From contig JAYGXS010000001.1 of the NCBI GenBank assembly GCA_036362985.1, forward strand, positions 55,207,466 to 55,271,465: a stretch of 64,000 nt of DNA, in the 5' to 3' direction. Position 1 is the stretch's first letter. Every line of letters starts with the position of its first letter. Under the pieces are notes generated by a model. That model did not search any database and was not told the DNA's origin. It was given only the letters and a program-made list of their open reading frames with translations. Of the stretch, positions 1 to 11,349 are shown one piece after another. The stretch comes from Ligula intestinalis. Lineage: Eukaryota > Platyhelminthes > Cestoda > Diphyllobothriidea > Diphyllobothriidae. Made by a program: the position numbers and the translations under genes.

Positions 1-372
1 TCAGGAATGTGCGAACACCGATCGGCAGTGACAGCAAATGGCAGGTGGCGAGGCGCTGATGAACTGCGGTTCGATGAAGTGCTTATGACCCATCTGATAG
101 ACACCAGTGGTGGACCAACTGCACCGTCTGTAAGCGCATTTGTTTGTGTTGTCCGAGCAGCTAGTGTTCAGGGTTATGCTTGGCTGATGAAGGCTATTAA
201 GCCCGAAACAGTTCTGTATCAGGTTACCCCCAGACGCTGTCATACCCCCTTACTGCTATTATGACTTGGCCGGAATCGGCCTGGCAGGCGGTCACCCGTT
301 GGGGACCTCTGACCACCACATGAACTTTGTTTAGTTCGGAAGCCTATTCGGTCGGTGTTCGCACATTCCTGA
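1..372. repeat. Repeat unit with terminal inverted repeats, partly at the window edge
   Basis: The first 24 bases (tcaggaatgtgcgaacaccg...) recur as a reverse complement at 349-372 with one mismatch. The 372-bp unit therefore has inverted ends, as a small non-autonomous DNA element (MITE-like) would. The interior has no convincing coding frame. It contains at 171-209 a sequence (ggctgatgaaggctattaag) also found in the SINE-like repeats near 5.0, 32.9 and 51.9 kb. The left end coincides with the window start, so the true boundary cannot be seen. Alternatively it is a chance arrangement of two flanking copies of a short repeat. Confidence 0.6.
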
Positions 373-425
373 GTGAATATATATATGTATATATATATAT
401 ATTCACTCAGAAATGTGCGAACACA
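355..425. repeat. AT-cored palindrome formed by two opposed repeat ends
   Basis: The arm gtgttcgcacattcctgagt plus gaatatatat is followed by a TA-rich spacer and then by its reverse complement, ending atgtgcgaacac, with one mismatch in about 30 bases. The sequence can fold into a long hairpin. It looks like two copies of the same terminal repeat meeting head to head across a (TA)n target. Confidence 0.8.
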
Positions 426-910
426 ATCCATGTCTAAGGGAAAAAATTGCTTCCTAAGCGAATCGTCTGACAAATAACTTCACCTTGGCATTAGTGTGTC
501 TTCCTCTAAAATGCTAAGAGCTATAACCGACGAACGATAAGTCGAATTAAACGAGTTTCAATCACTTTGTCATGGGGAACGAATAAGTTAAGAAGAGTTA
601 ACCAGCAATTTTCTTTTCGTGTCTTAGGGAATGATGTTTAGGAAAGTATAAACAAATCTCATTAGCTGATTAAATATAGTAGTATGAGAATTAGGCGAAA
701 TATACTAGGATAACCATTTTGTGCCAATAAGAATTAGTTGAACATTCAAAAATTGAAATAAAGCAGTAATATTTGATTTTTAAACCCAGACAAGAGGTTT
801 TAAGGGGAGTTTTTGCCCTAACTTTATATGTCTGAATTAAGTTTAATTTTATTGTCTGCTGCAAAAGGCCATGTTTTTTGAGCGCGAGCGTTGCAAATAC
901 AACGTAATTT
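426..910. other. AT-rich non-coding spacer
   Basis: No open frame with coding character, splice-bounded exon or repeat was recognised between the palindrome and the Penelope-like element. Confidence 0.5.
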
Positions 911-966
911 CATTGCAGAAGATAAATTGGTGAAACTACGTTTGTTTTCGATAAATTCTCGTCAGG
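911..966 (-). repeat. Left flanking repeat of the PLE
   Basis: The reverse complement of this stretch matches 2950-3013. It shares an identical 26-base run (acgagaatttatcgaaaaca then aacgta) and then ccaatttatcttctg after a few mismatches. This is a pLTR-like inverted repeat. Confidence 0.8.
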
Positions 967-970
967 TCAC

Positions 971-2430
971 ATGGAGAAATTAAGACAGCTCCGACGGAAC
1001 AAGGAGATCCTAATAACCAGGCCAGGTAAGGGAACGGGCGTTGTTGTAATGGATAGAACAGACTACATTGCGAAAATGCAATCCATTTTGTCAGACGAAC
1101 AAAAGTTTACCAAGACAGAAAAGGATAAAGATCGCATGGATGAGGTTGAAACCCAGCTGACTGCTTGTCTGAAAATACTTCAAAAGGACTGCGTCATAAG
1201 CGAATATGACTTAGAGCGTCTCCGTCCCGTTTGCACGCACATACCTCGACTATACAGGCTGCCTAAGATTCACAAAGATGACGTGCCCGTTCGTCCCATC
1301 CTAGATATGAGAAACTCGCCATACCATGCGACAGCAAAATGGCTAGCAGACAAGCTGAAACCAATACAGAGTCAAATAGTACCCCACAGCCTCCGAGACA
1401 CCTTCGATTCGTGGATGGCATGAAAGACCTTGACCTGAATGGGATGATGATGTTCTCACTGTATGTCTCGTCCCTATTCACGAACGTGCCGGTCACAGAA
1501 ACAGTAGACTACATCTGTGAATTCATTAACTTGACTCAGCAGAACATATGAATGCCGGTTACTGCACTGAAAGAATTACTGCTAAAATGCACCGTGAATG
1601 TACAGTTCCTATTTGACAATAACCTGTACAGACAATTGGACGGAGTAGCTATGGGCTCACCACTGGGTCCACTTCTATCAAATATATTCATGAGCAAGCT
1701 GGAAGCTACGCAACTCAGCCACCAGATAAATAATCTAACGTATTATAAACGGTACGTAGACGACATATTTGCAGTTGCATCAGATCAAACCAACTTATCA
1801 GCGCTAATGCATACAGTAAATTGGGCGCTAAAATCGATAAAATTTACCCTAGAAGAAGAAAAATCTGTATCGCTTCCATTCCTTGATGTGCTACTGAGTA
1901 AAAGAGCCGATGGGAGCATTCAACGTACGGTATATCGCAAGAAGACGTGGTCTGGGCAATACATCAATTTCGCTAGTTTCGAACCGTTGAACTTCAAACG
2001 CAATTTAGTACGGTGTTTGACGCAAAGGGTGACAAGGATTTGCTCGACTGATAGCATTGAAGAAGAGCTTAAGATTGTTGAAGGCGTGTTTCGACAAAAT
2101 GGATATCCTTGTCGATTTATCGCTAAAAACATGGCTGAAAGGCCACCAAAGCACACAGTATCAACAGTGGAGAAGAAACGAATCATCATCAGAGTCCCAT
2201 TTCAAGGGGACGGACCAAGTGAACTACTAAGGAGGCGTCTGAATCAAGCCATAGCAACTACCTTCCCAGCAGCCAACGCCCATGTATTGTTCTTGACTAC
2301 TACATCCGATACGGAGAGATTAAGGATAAACTGCCAGCCCAGACCACCTCAATGTGCATATATTCATTTACCTTTTCCTGTGGGGCAGGCTATATTGGTC
2401 GCACGAGCCGGCGCTTGTCCAAAAGAGTAA
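971..2430 (+). pseudogene. PLE reverse transcriptase, frameshifted
   Basis: This region encodes the RT part of the Penelope-like element, which copies element RNA at a nicked or exposed 3' end. The first frame (971-1423) carries the N-terminal block with GKGTGVVVMDR and YRLPKIHK. The frame then shifts by one base near 1410 into SLYVSSLFTNVP (about 1456-1491). It meets a TGA at 1549-1551 and continues at 1552. The palm motifs follow: DGVAMGSPLGPLLSNIFM (about 1639-1692) and the catalytic YVDD (1753-1764). FLDVLLSKRADGS and the thumb motif FEPLNFKRNLVR are also present. These residues are characteristic of PLE and telomerase-related RTs and not of LINE RTs. Catalytic residues are intact, but the frame breaks make it a pseudogene. 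Confidence 0.92.
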
Positions 2431-2819
2431 GGGAACACATACCCGCATGGTTAGGGAAGGGCCAACTTAAAGGTGTAAACAGTTCAATCTTAGCACACCT
2501 GGTAGACTCGAACCATCGCGTGGATGCCAAAGAGGCCTTCCGAGTGATTTACAAGGTGCCTTCAAGCTACTCAAAACTCTTCGGACAGCGTCTGTTGGCG
2601 ACGGCAGAGGCGGTCGCCATCAGGCTACGCAGACCGCTGCTATGTGCCCAAAAGAATTTCGTCGCGGCGCCCCAGTTGCCATGGGCGAAACTAGGTAACA
2701 CGGCCACCCACAGCGGACCACAGGCCTCGGAAACGGGCCCCCGCAAAGACGACCAAGTCCCAAGCCCAGCCACGCACACCTTATCGGCGGTCCTGGACGC
2801 CGGGCTGTCTAGACATTGA
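2340..2819 (+). pseudogene. PLE GIY-YIG endonuclease domain
   Basis: The frame (2352-2819) reads FSCGAGYIGRTSRRLSKRVR followed by EHIP, then ILAHLVDSNHRVD. This is the GIY-YIG nuclease fold of PLEs: the GxGYIGRT core, the catalytic Arg region and the conserved EHIP and HL blocks. The preceding RT frame ends at 2430 in another phase, so a frameshift near 2350 separates the two halves. In active elements the nuclease is fused C-terminal to the RT and makes the target nick. The C-terminal tail is Pro/Ala-rich and ends at TGA 2817-2819. Confidence 0.88.
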
Positions 2820-2949
2820 CACTCTGATCTCAACTCCCCCAACCTACCCCCCACCCCCCTTCCTCCCCCCTCCTCCCCACCGTGACAACGAGAACACTTC
2901 CTCTGTCCACCAACCACCACAGTTCATGCATACCATATAAATGTAAAGG

Positions 2950-3013
2950 CCTTACGAGAATTTATCGAAAACAAACGTATGTTCGCCAATTTATCTTCTG
3001 AAATTTTCAATGG
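2950..3013 (+). repeat. Right flanking repeat of the PLE
   Basis: This is the inverted partner of 911-966, lying about 130 bases after the last endonuclease codon. Between the two lies a C-rich tract (2836-2880, runs of ccccc) that probably belongs to the element's 3' untranslated part. Confidence 0.8.
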
Positions 3014-3824
3014 GAATTTTCACAAAGTTAATTTCATTGCGTACCAACCATGTCATTTACGGTTAAATGGTGAAAACGTGCTCTTTGGTTTGCTGACAGA
3101 ATGGCGTGGAGCGTCATAAAATCTTAACACTATCTTTAGATGAAAAATATGGGTGACAGGTGCTGAGACGAAGCACTAAACGTACTTCAACTCGTATTAT
3201 GAAGGGCCTTTTATATCTGCATGTAAGCAGTGCAAGTAATCGAAATAACAGAAGGTAGCGTGTTACACGGTATTTAACCAAAATTGCGAAATGTGCTCCC
3301 GGATTGTATAATTTTTTGAATGACTTTGCATGATTGATAAGTTGGGGCCTCAGAATGATGCAAAGTATATGAAAAACCTCTCGGCGGTTGCAAAAAGTAT
3401 TTTGGGAAGAAGGACGCTAACACTTATCTTGATCTCCCTGCTACTTAGCGCAAATCAAATGATATAGTTTTCCAAGGCAGCCTAGTGTAGAATAGCCTTA
3501 ATATCTTGCGAACTGAGTACAAAAATGACGTATTTGTGCCTGAATGTAATTAAATATCTAGGAAATTATGACAGTTACAAAAAGCAGCGAAAACCGGTAT
3601 GATAATTCAGTGGCGGATTTTTATTGGGGTGGTTCGAAGATGTAAGCAGAGAAGCGTATTCAAGCGGCATCATCGTGCTTTTGCATATCTACCATTTGAT
3701 AACACTGCAAAATTTGGCAGATTTTCAATGATTTTAGCTACTCATTTTTAATCAAAAGCAAATTTTAACATTTTGGTTACTTTTATTTGAGATACACACA
3801 GAAGACGGTCGCAAATCACTTTAC
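3014..3824. other. AT-rich non-coding stretch
   Basis: No exon, repeat or RNA gene could be supported here. Confidence 0.45.
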
Positions 3825-4034
3825 ATAATACATGGAGAAGTCTTAGTCTGCATTCAGGTCTGCATGTGCAGCCTTCTATGTTTGCGCAAGCTGCTCTAAG
3901 GCAGGCATCATTCATATATCTTTCATAAAACTCGGAATTATTATAATGATCAGCACAATCGAATCTAGAATCATAATGATGGAAAAACACTTTAATGACA
4001 GAGCATACTACGCTTTCAGCGTAAATTAAAATAT
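3825..4034 (-). CDS. Candidate internal exon, Cys-rich, unidentified
   Basis: On the minus strand an open stretch lies between an acceptor (ggttacattacag) and a donor (TTAT|GTAAAG). The translation includes FDCADHYNNSEFYERYMNDA followed by CLRAACANIEGCTCRPECRL. Closely spaced cysteines suggest an extracellular or metal-binding segment, but I do not recognise the family. A second possible acceptor inside (gattctag at about 3970) would shorten it. It lies 395 bases downstream of the exon at 4429-4677 on the same strand. Their phases do not join directly, so either another exon intervenes or they belong to different genes. Confidence 0.35.
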
Positions 4035-4428
4035 CTGTAATGTAACCAGATCTTTTATGTCCTACTCCTAAGTCACCGAGCTGAACAACTTCAAAATTTA
4101 ATAAATTGTAAAAAATCTGCCTTTCTAAACATTGAAAGTTTAAATTAAACTTAACACACTCGCTTCGCCAAATGACATTATCTAAACTAAAACTAACCAC
4201 ACGTGTCTTTCTAGCTAGTGACTCTTAGGTGCTTTCGAAGTTGGCGACAGTTATTTTCCGTTACTTGTGGCATATCAACGAATGCACATCAGAGCAACTG
4301 TCCAAAATTTGATTTTCATGTCTCGGGTTTTCAAATTAACTGTAAGAATGGGTTTTCAACTCAAGGGAAACACAACGCAATAAATCTTTTCACGCTCGTG
4401 CCAGCTTAACGATGCAATGGGAACCTAC

Positions 4429-4677
4429 CAAATCCAGGGGATTGTCTGTACTTTGCTGCATCGAAGGAGGCATCGTCCTTTGTGAGCCGTTTGGACTGTA
4501 TGCCTGGCCTGTACACTGTCCAACTGTTTGAATAGGAAGATACTCTCCCTCTCGTCCATAAATAGGGAACTCATTGACAGTTTGCGAGACATATAATTTT
4601 CCGGATATTTCGGATGTTCCACAGGGGCTATCGCACATCAGGCAATTTGGACAGAAGTCTGGTGACAGTCGATTCAT
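4429..4677 (-). CDS. Internal exon of an unidentified protein
   Basis: This is an 83-codon exon, open in frame, with acceptor cgctcgcattcttcgcag and donor GATTTG|GTAGGT, phase 0 at both ends. The translation begins MNRLSPDFCPNCLMCDSPCG, continues with NEFPIYGREGEYLPIQTVGQ and ends Gln/Ser/Pro-rich. The CPNCLMCDSPC cluster could bind metal or be disulphide-bonded. The ATG directly after the acceptor is probably an internal Met. The exon may belong to the same minus-strand gene as the 16.6-20.9 kb exons, which have a similar Ser/Pro/Gln-rich style, but this is not shown. Confidence 0.6.
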
Positions 4678-4954
4678 CTGCGAAGAATGCGAGCGCTCAT
4701 TCCGATGAATAGAACCTGCAGTCCATTTTTAGAATACGTAGAAGAAGAAACAGTAATGAATACTCAAGAAACCATTCCCAATTATTGTGCTGTCAGCAAA
4801 AAGATCCTCAATTGCATGTTGTCACTTTTCATATTAGTGTAAGTGCTTGTTGTAACTTTGGCATAAACATTCAGTCACCTAGTAAATCATCCCCATAAGC
4901 GCATCTTGAATTTCAAAAAATGCTGGAAACTGAAGAAGTGCATCCGACAAAGCA

Positions 4955-5100
4955 AAGGGAGACCGGAATGGCAATTTCTGGCTTATTAGCCGTCATCAGC
5001 CAGTCATACCCAATCTCGAGGGTTGGCACCCCCGAGATTTGAACTCTGGACCTTCGGTCATTGTGTTGGAGACGCTGCCTTTAGTCCACGGAAACTAATG
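4955..5100 (-). repeat. tRNA-derived SINE-like repeat, copy A
   Basis: On the minus strand, a tRNA-like head with a B-box (GTTCAAATC, fitting GWTCRANNC) at about 5035-5043 is followed by the core gggtatgactggctgatgac and ggctaataagcc, then gaaattgccattcc. The same core occurs near 190, 32.95 kb and 51.88 kb. The head plus shared core is typical of SINEs. Short, without coding capacity. Confidence 0.65.
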
Positions 5101-8100
5101 TACCAGGACGTATTGACTCATTAATAAATTGTGATAATCAGACTGCATTACATTAAACTTCTCTTTGTATCCTTAAACTACACAGAGGACCGTGAAGCTT
5201 GGAATGAGAGCGCTTTATTCGGAATTCTACAGCTTATTTTCCCAGTTTGCCTGGTGAATACATACTGGACGTACAAAGTTTCCACGACCAATAGAAATTT
5301 GCGCATAACTGGCTTTTATCCATTAACTAAGTGCCAACCATCATAGCCTTATTTCTAATGTACGCTTGGTAATCGTTGAACAGGAAAGTGCAACTACAAG
5401 GAATACTGATAATTCAGTATGACTTCAAATTCATAGACAGATAGTTCATAAATGACCCTCACAAGAATATACTTTAACGTCTTTCTTATTCAAAAAGTCC
5501 GTAATCTAAAGACTGCAGAAAAACAGCAATATGCACTCCATTCCTAATTGTAACGTCTGTAAACCCTACTTATAAAAACTTTGATGTCATCGACACTTAT
5601 GAGCTACTGCACAGCGATTTCGCTTTAAGGCAACCAGTGACACGGATGACAACAGCCCTGACGAAATGACACGCAAGCAACTTCCTCAATTGCCTTTCCA
5701 ATGTAGGCACTGCGGTACAGCCAAAAGAGACGGAGCATTGGAGGCGATGACGTTTAATCTATGCATGACGCGAAGGAATTAGCTTTCAACCAAAGATGGT
5801 GGTACTTTGTCTCAACATCATGCAGTTACAACCTTATTAGATGTTAACCTAAATTCTAAAATGGGCCTTTGGTTACAAAATGCTAATAACGTAGGGTTGT
5901 AATGTTTGTTTGCGAGTGGCATAGTTCCTTGATCTGTAGGTCAAGTCAAGACATGGGCTGCTGATTGAGTTTCATTTTGGTCATATGCGTAAACGAAATT
6001 CTGCAAACGCAAGTATTATACGCTTTCCCACCTATATTCTAGGCAAGTATGTCTTTAAATATCTTTGATAGAATATGCGTAAAAATGTTCCTCCTTGCAA
6101 ACATTTGGCAGCAAATTATGTATCGTGCAAATTTAATGCATTAGATAGTGTAATATTTCGTTTGAAAAACGTTTTTAAATTTCCATGTTTTTTTAAAAGC
6201 AAACTTGCAATTAAACCTGCATTCAAGGTTTGCATAAAAGCTGTCCATTTTACATGTAAGAGAAAGCATGCATTCCATATGCTATTAACAAAATGCCAGC
6301 GAATAATTTAAAACCTGTGTGGTGAAGATGGAAAATGATGTATGCTATAAAACAGCACTAATAAACAGAAAGTTACGATATTTTGTCAATGGGCTTTTCA
6401 CGGTCTGTAAATCATTTCGTAAGCGGGACATTTTACATCCCAAAATCTACAGTTCAGTTGAATAGTGAGTTAAATAAGACGCCATAAGTTTCCAACCTAA
6501 TACAAAGAAGGATTATCTCAATTACAACACACTTATATATGAATAACGGCATCAACTCTTAATTAGATGACTTCAGACTGTTGACTTCAGGTTGTTCTTG
6601 CGTCCGTCGAGGTCCATAACCATAAAACGGTCCATATTGAAATATTTTGGGATTATATGGCAGAATAGTGAACCTTAAAACCTTACAGAAGTAATACTTT
6701 CTTAATAAATGTAATAGTTTATAACTGCAGTTAACCTTTAATGAGATGGTAAATCTACTCTAAGTTAACTGCTCATAAAGGTCACGTTGCGGTCGGCTCT
6801 TTCTTTCGAAAAGGCACCTGGTTATCCAGTCAATTGGCATCTTTTCACGTCATGAGGGTTAATACATTCTTGTAGATTTAACGCATAGTTAGATTGTTAT
6901 CTTTATAACTTAGACCACGGATTCGATCCTTATCTAACTCCGTTTCTTTTCAGTCTCCCGTACACCAGTGGTCTGAGCATGAGGCTAGCAGTGGCAGTGA
7001 GTGGTTACCATTTTTTATAAATCAAGCGGACTTCGATTTCAGACAAATAAGTGGTGACTTAAGGCCAAATTAAGGAGGAATCGTTTCGGTTTATCTCTCT
7101 TTCATTCAAAGGATGAACCCTTATTTGTCAACTGTCAGGTTTTCAAGCTGCTACTGGTAGCCCATCATGGAGGGTCTACTGCCTCAGCCTTGTTATGTTG
7201 AGGAATATTGCAACTTACTATTGGGATGGACTTTTTGGTAGCGGTCCCGCTTTTTTCCTTTGATGCACTAGTAGGCAGCTTGAGACCGTCAGCTGACCAA
7301 TAATAAAGTTGGATACAGTGCTTGACTTGGCGTGGACGCTGACGTGTGAGGCTTCGTGTAGTTATAAATTTTCGCATAGACTGAAGGCCACCCGCAAATG
7401 CTTACCGAGAGTTAAATCGGCTCGTGTTTTGGTCCACTGCAAATCCAGCGCACACTGCAAATCCAACACACTTGAAGAGTCAAATTCACAAAAGGCCCAA
7501 CACACACACACGCACAGCCAATAGTGAACTTTAAACCCACGCCGTTAAAGCCGATTAAGCTTGTCATTCTAGATAGATGGTCATGTTAGTTAAGGACAGC
7601 CCGAAATGTAAAGCTCATTCTGTAGAATTAATTTTGGGTGCCAGTTACATTTTGCTAGTGATCCTACGCGTCCGGTCTACTTGTTGTCTAGTGTGAATTT
7701 ATAAACGCGTTCGGTTGGAGTACAGCGTTCTGGGAATGATTAACAAATGATTGCCTGAACATTTTTGCACTCGACGAAGTAGTTAACGGGTCATCGAGTA
7801 GAATAATTCAGTCACAGGTTCACTCAATCTGTGAAGAAATGGTGATTGGTTTGCATCTCAAGATGACTAAGACAGACAAGCTAATGGGTATAAACAACGA
7901 ATAAAAACAAGTTAACTACGTGGTGGTGGAGCAAATGAGACGACGATTTTTATGCTTATCAGATATCTATGAGCGAAAACCCTTATAATGCAGCGAAAAT
8001 ATTGATATAAATGTGACCTTGGCCTACTATGTTTCTTGTTCAATCCAGCGCGAAGTCTTTCTAGGCAACTGCATTTCCACTAGAAAAAGTTGACAACAGC

Positions 8101-11100
8101 AATGAACTTACGCTGTTGTTGCTTGCTGCGTGACAAAAGGAAAATTGCAATGTTGAAAAACGCCAGCTATTTTTGAGAACACAAAACGGTAGTTAATAGC
8201 TTTTTGACTTATGCTGCATTTCGGGCATCGAATGCAATCGAATATACAGTGCAGTAGATTTTTAGTCTGCTCCTCTAGTCTTTCTTACGTTTACCGGCAA
8301 AACTGTCTGCCTAGATTACTAGCTGCTTCAACTGCTGTTAGGGCCCGAAAAATGAGACGCAAGTCAGAACAGGACAAGTGAGTTCAGTTATCGGTCGGCG
8401 AACGTTCATCAAAGAGTACGTTGAAAGATTTTACCATGCCGGCGGTCACACATTCAGATAATAGTTCCAATTTACCCGATCCCGGCCTATTATATCTTCT
8501 AGAGCCCCCTACACGTCTGATGGGTAATAAAGTTAAAAATAAGGTAAAACCGAACGTACTGCATGAATGTACAGTGTCGCCAGTGCTGCAAAAAACTTTC
8601 ATGATGAAATTTAACTCGGTAGTTTAGCATATATTTTGCCAACTGAGTGGACTTAATAATCAGAATGTCCTTAGTTAGGAAAACTGCTCTCTGAGTTAAA
8701 ATTATGGAGCAAAATAGGCATTAATTTTGGCTAAATCATGAGTAAATTGATACCAAAGAAATTTTCTAAGCTATAAGGTACGACACAACCAAAATTTGTA
8801 TTAATATTGATTGTGCTAAGGATGGGTTCCCGAATAAGCAAAAATAAGTGGAAACATTATCCCTTCCAGAACTGTAAAATTTTTCCGAAGTTGCTAAAAT
8901 GGAAGTGAAGCCAAGTTTAAGGAATCGATTTTAATTTCAGAAACAATTCAAGCTTTAAGAATTATGTTGAGCTAACCTGTGAAGTTTTTTTGCACAAAAT
9001 GCACTCACAAAAAGTTTTCTTCGGAATTTTGTTTTACTGCATCGCGCTACTTGTGCATAAACAAAGTGTTCGCATATGTAACAGCGAAGGTAATGTAAAG
9101 AAGGCCTTATTGAATGTAAGTCATGTAAAATATAGTTTATTGTAAACTAAACGCTTCGCTTATGTATTATTTAGAAACGAAACAAATCAGGCAGATGAAT
9201 AATAAATAATTCAAAAAATGGCCATACATGGCCAATTATTTTTGCATTCACAAGCTTATAGCAGATTGTGGAATTACTCCACACATGCGGAAAATAATTC
9301 ATTATAAAGGAAAAATTAATTCCTTTCATTTTCCATCAAATTGAATCGTCTTTCCTCGAATAAATTAAAGAAATTGCCAAAAGTTTTCAATTTCTTTGTG
9401 ACATTACCTTGTAAATGTTTATATGCGCAGAAATTCATCAGCCGAATATCTAATTTAAACAATTTTTTAGAGATCGTAAATTACGGAAATCTTTATTATT
9501 AATCACAGGAATACGAACATCACAATTCGGTTGCGGACATTATTTATTCTTGATAATGTGGTTTACTGTTTAAGGCACTTCTAAATATGATCGGCATGGC
9601 CATCTTTATAACAACTGATATCCAAAACACTTTCTTTTGGTAAATGCTCTCTACGTTTCTCTTATTTTAAAGGTTTAGATGTAAACGTCGAAGAGAAGCA
9701 TACTTTATGAATGCTCACATAAAGACACGGAAAACGATAAAGTTTATGCGAAACTTTATTGCACGATATTCAATAAAGAGTTTTCCACTAGTGGTTCTAT
9801 GTACAAAATATTGTAAATTAAGAAAAGTTCTTTTCCTATGAAGAAATTGGTTACATTCTTTTTTATGTTAACAAACTATTTAAATTTATTTTTCTGATTT
9901 AAAGCAATTTTTTACATCTCTGGAACTAAGGGATTCTCAGAGAAAATTATTTTTTTCTTAAGAAACACTAAATTCTTTGTAAAGTCCTTTTATCACTTAA
10001 TATGCCTAATGCTGGACATTATTTTTTGCAAGTTTTCGTAAATGGGTCTCCACCGGTATGCGAGTAATGATCAAACGTTTACAATCTTAGAAAAGTTTCT
10101 TGCAGCTCTCGCACTACTTTTTTTTCTTGAGGTAATAATTCTAGACTGTGAAAACACCATCAAATAATATATAAAATAAAATACAATTCAAGTGTTTTGA
10201 AGGTGTCAAAGACAAGGATTTAAGCGTCTTAATGGCTGTTAATAGCTAATTAAACACTGCCAGCCACTACTTTTTAACTTTGGCTCCCAGCATACACGTA
10301 GTTTAGAGCTTCATTATAAATCTAACTCCTGTCGTCAAGGTAGGTCAATAAATGATGAGCTCATGTGGTTGTATCTTCCCGAATGGAACGAACAGAGGGC
10401 AATCCCAGTATTAAAAATGGCTCGGTCGTTCGATTTGAATGCGTATTGATCTATTGATGTTGGACTTAGAAACTCTGTGGTTCAATTTTTACTATCTGAC
10501 GATAGCTCTTAAGCTACAAACCGTAATTACAGTATCCATAAATTTTACCAGTACCATTTCCTGGCAACTAATTGCTCGTTAATACTCGATAGATTGAAGG
10601 CACTTGGACATTGTACTCACACACGGAAGGGTAACCTGGACATCGTTACTATCGTCCGAAAGATTACTATTTTGATCCGGAGTAGAAGTCAGGACAAAAA
10701 AAAACTGAACATATGCAGGTAATCGAATCCCGTTGGAATTTATGGCCAAGTGCGGTTTCTGGTAAACTCCTCAGATTACTTCCAATGGAACAGAATTAGT
10801 GTTGCATCAGAATGTAGGCTTAAAATGACTTTTATGTTAGAGGATGTATTCTCTTGATTTGGGCATACTTTATCCTCTCGAGCTATCATGTGTCAGACAT
10901 TTTCAATAGATAAATAAAGGTATCGTTCCTCATAAATGATACATTTGCTATTACTTAAGGATTTGATTTTCTGTGAGGGCAGAATAATCCAAGACTCAAT
11001 GACCTACGCACTTAGGGAAAAGGTGATTATAATTTAGGATCAGTCACATTTGATTAGTTGCACAGGTAAATAGCAAGCATTTATAACGCAAAAGAGTTTC

Positions 11101-11254
11101 TCGGAAAAAAGCCCAAAGAATATGGCTACTTGTATTCACTTTTCGCTACTAAAGAAGCTTGAACTTTCTATACGACTAACAAAACATACAAAGCTGTAGA
11201 ATAAAGCGAACAAACGTGTTTGTATAATGAAATTGTCCATAAAATTTTCAACAG
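5101..11254. other. Long AT-rich intron or intergenic region
   Basis: No exon with both good splice signals and coding character was found. A slightly GC-richer patch at 7140-7520 contains a short imperfect duplication (ccactgcaaatccagcgcac / cactgcaaatccaacacac) and a small CA-rich tract. The open frames in it look like chance. The remainder has nothing I can name. Confidence 0.4.
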
Positions 11255-11349
11255 GACATATGAATTCAAAACTGCATCAGAGGTGTCTATAGCAGTACAG
11301 AAGACAAACAATGTGGTATTTTGTTGCACTTCACCGAAAGAGGCAGCAG
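11255..11349 (+). CDS. Candidate internal exon, unidentified
   Basis: The plus-strand frame opens directly after the acceptor ccataaaattttcaacag and reads TYEFKTASEVSIAVQKTNNV then VFCCTSPKEAA. A weak donor (GCAG|GTTTAT) is possible at 11349, but the frame stays open to about 11468. The composition is coding-like, but there is no recognisable domain and no firm downstream exon, so this is tentative. Confidence 0.3.

Larger units (their letters stand above)
911..3013 (+). mobile_element. Penelope-like retroelement (PLE), EN+ type, inactive
   Basis: A plus-strand element that encodes, in order, a PLE-type reverse transcriptase and a GIY-YIG endonuclease; this order defines endonuclease-bearing Penelope-like elements. 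The coding block is flanked by inverted copies of a ~60-bp repeat at 911-966 and 2950-3013. PLEs are known to carry such flanking repeats in direct or inverted orientation. The reading frame is broken by at least two frameshifts and one in-frame TGA, so the copy cannot make the full protein. The true outer ends are uncertain because 5' truncation and tandem arrangement are common in this family. Confidence 0.9.
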
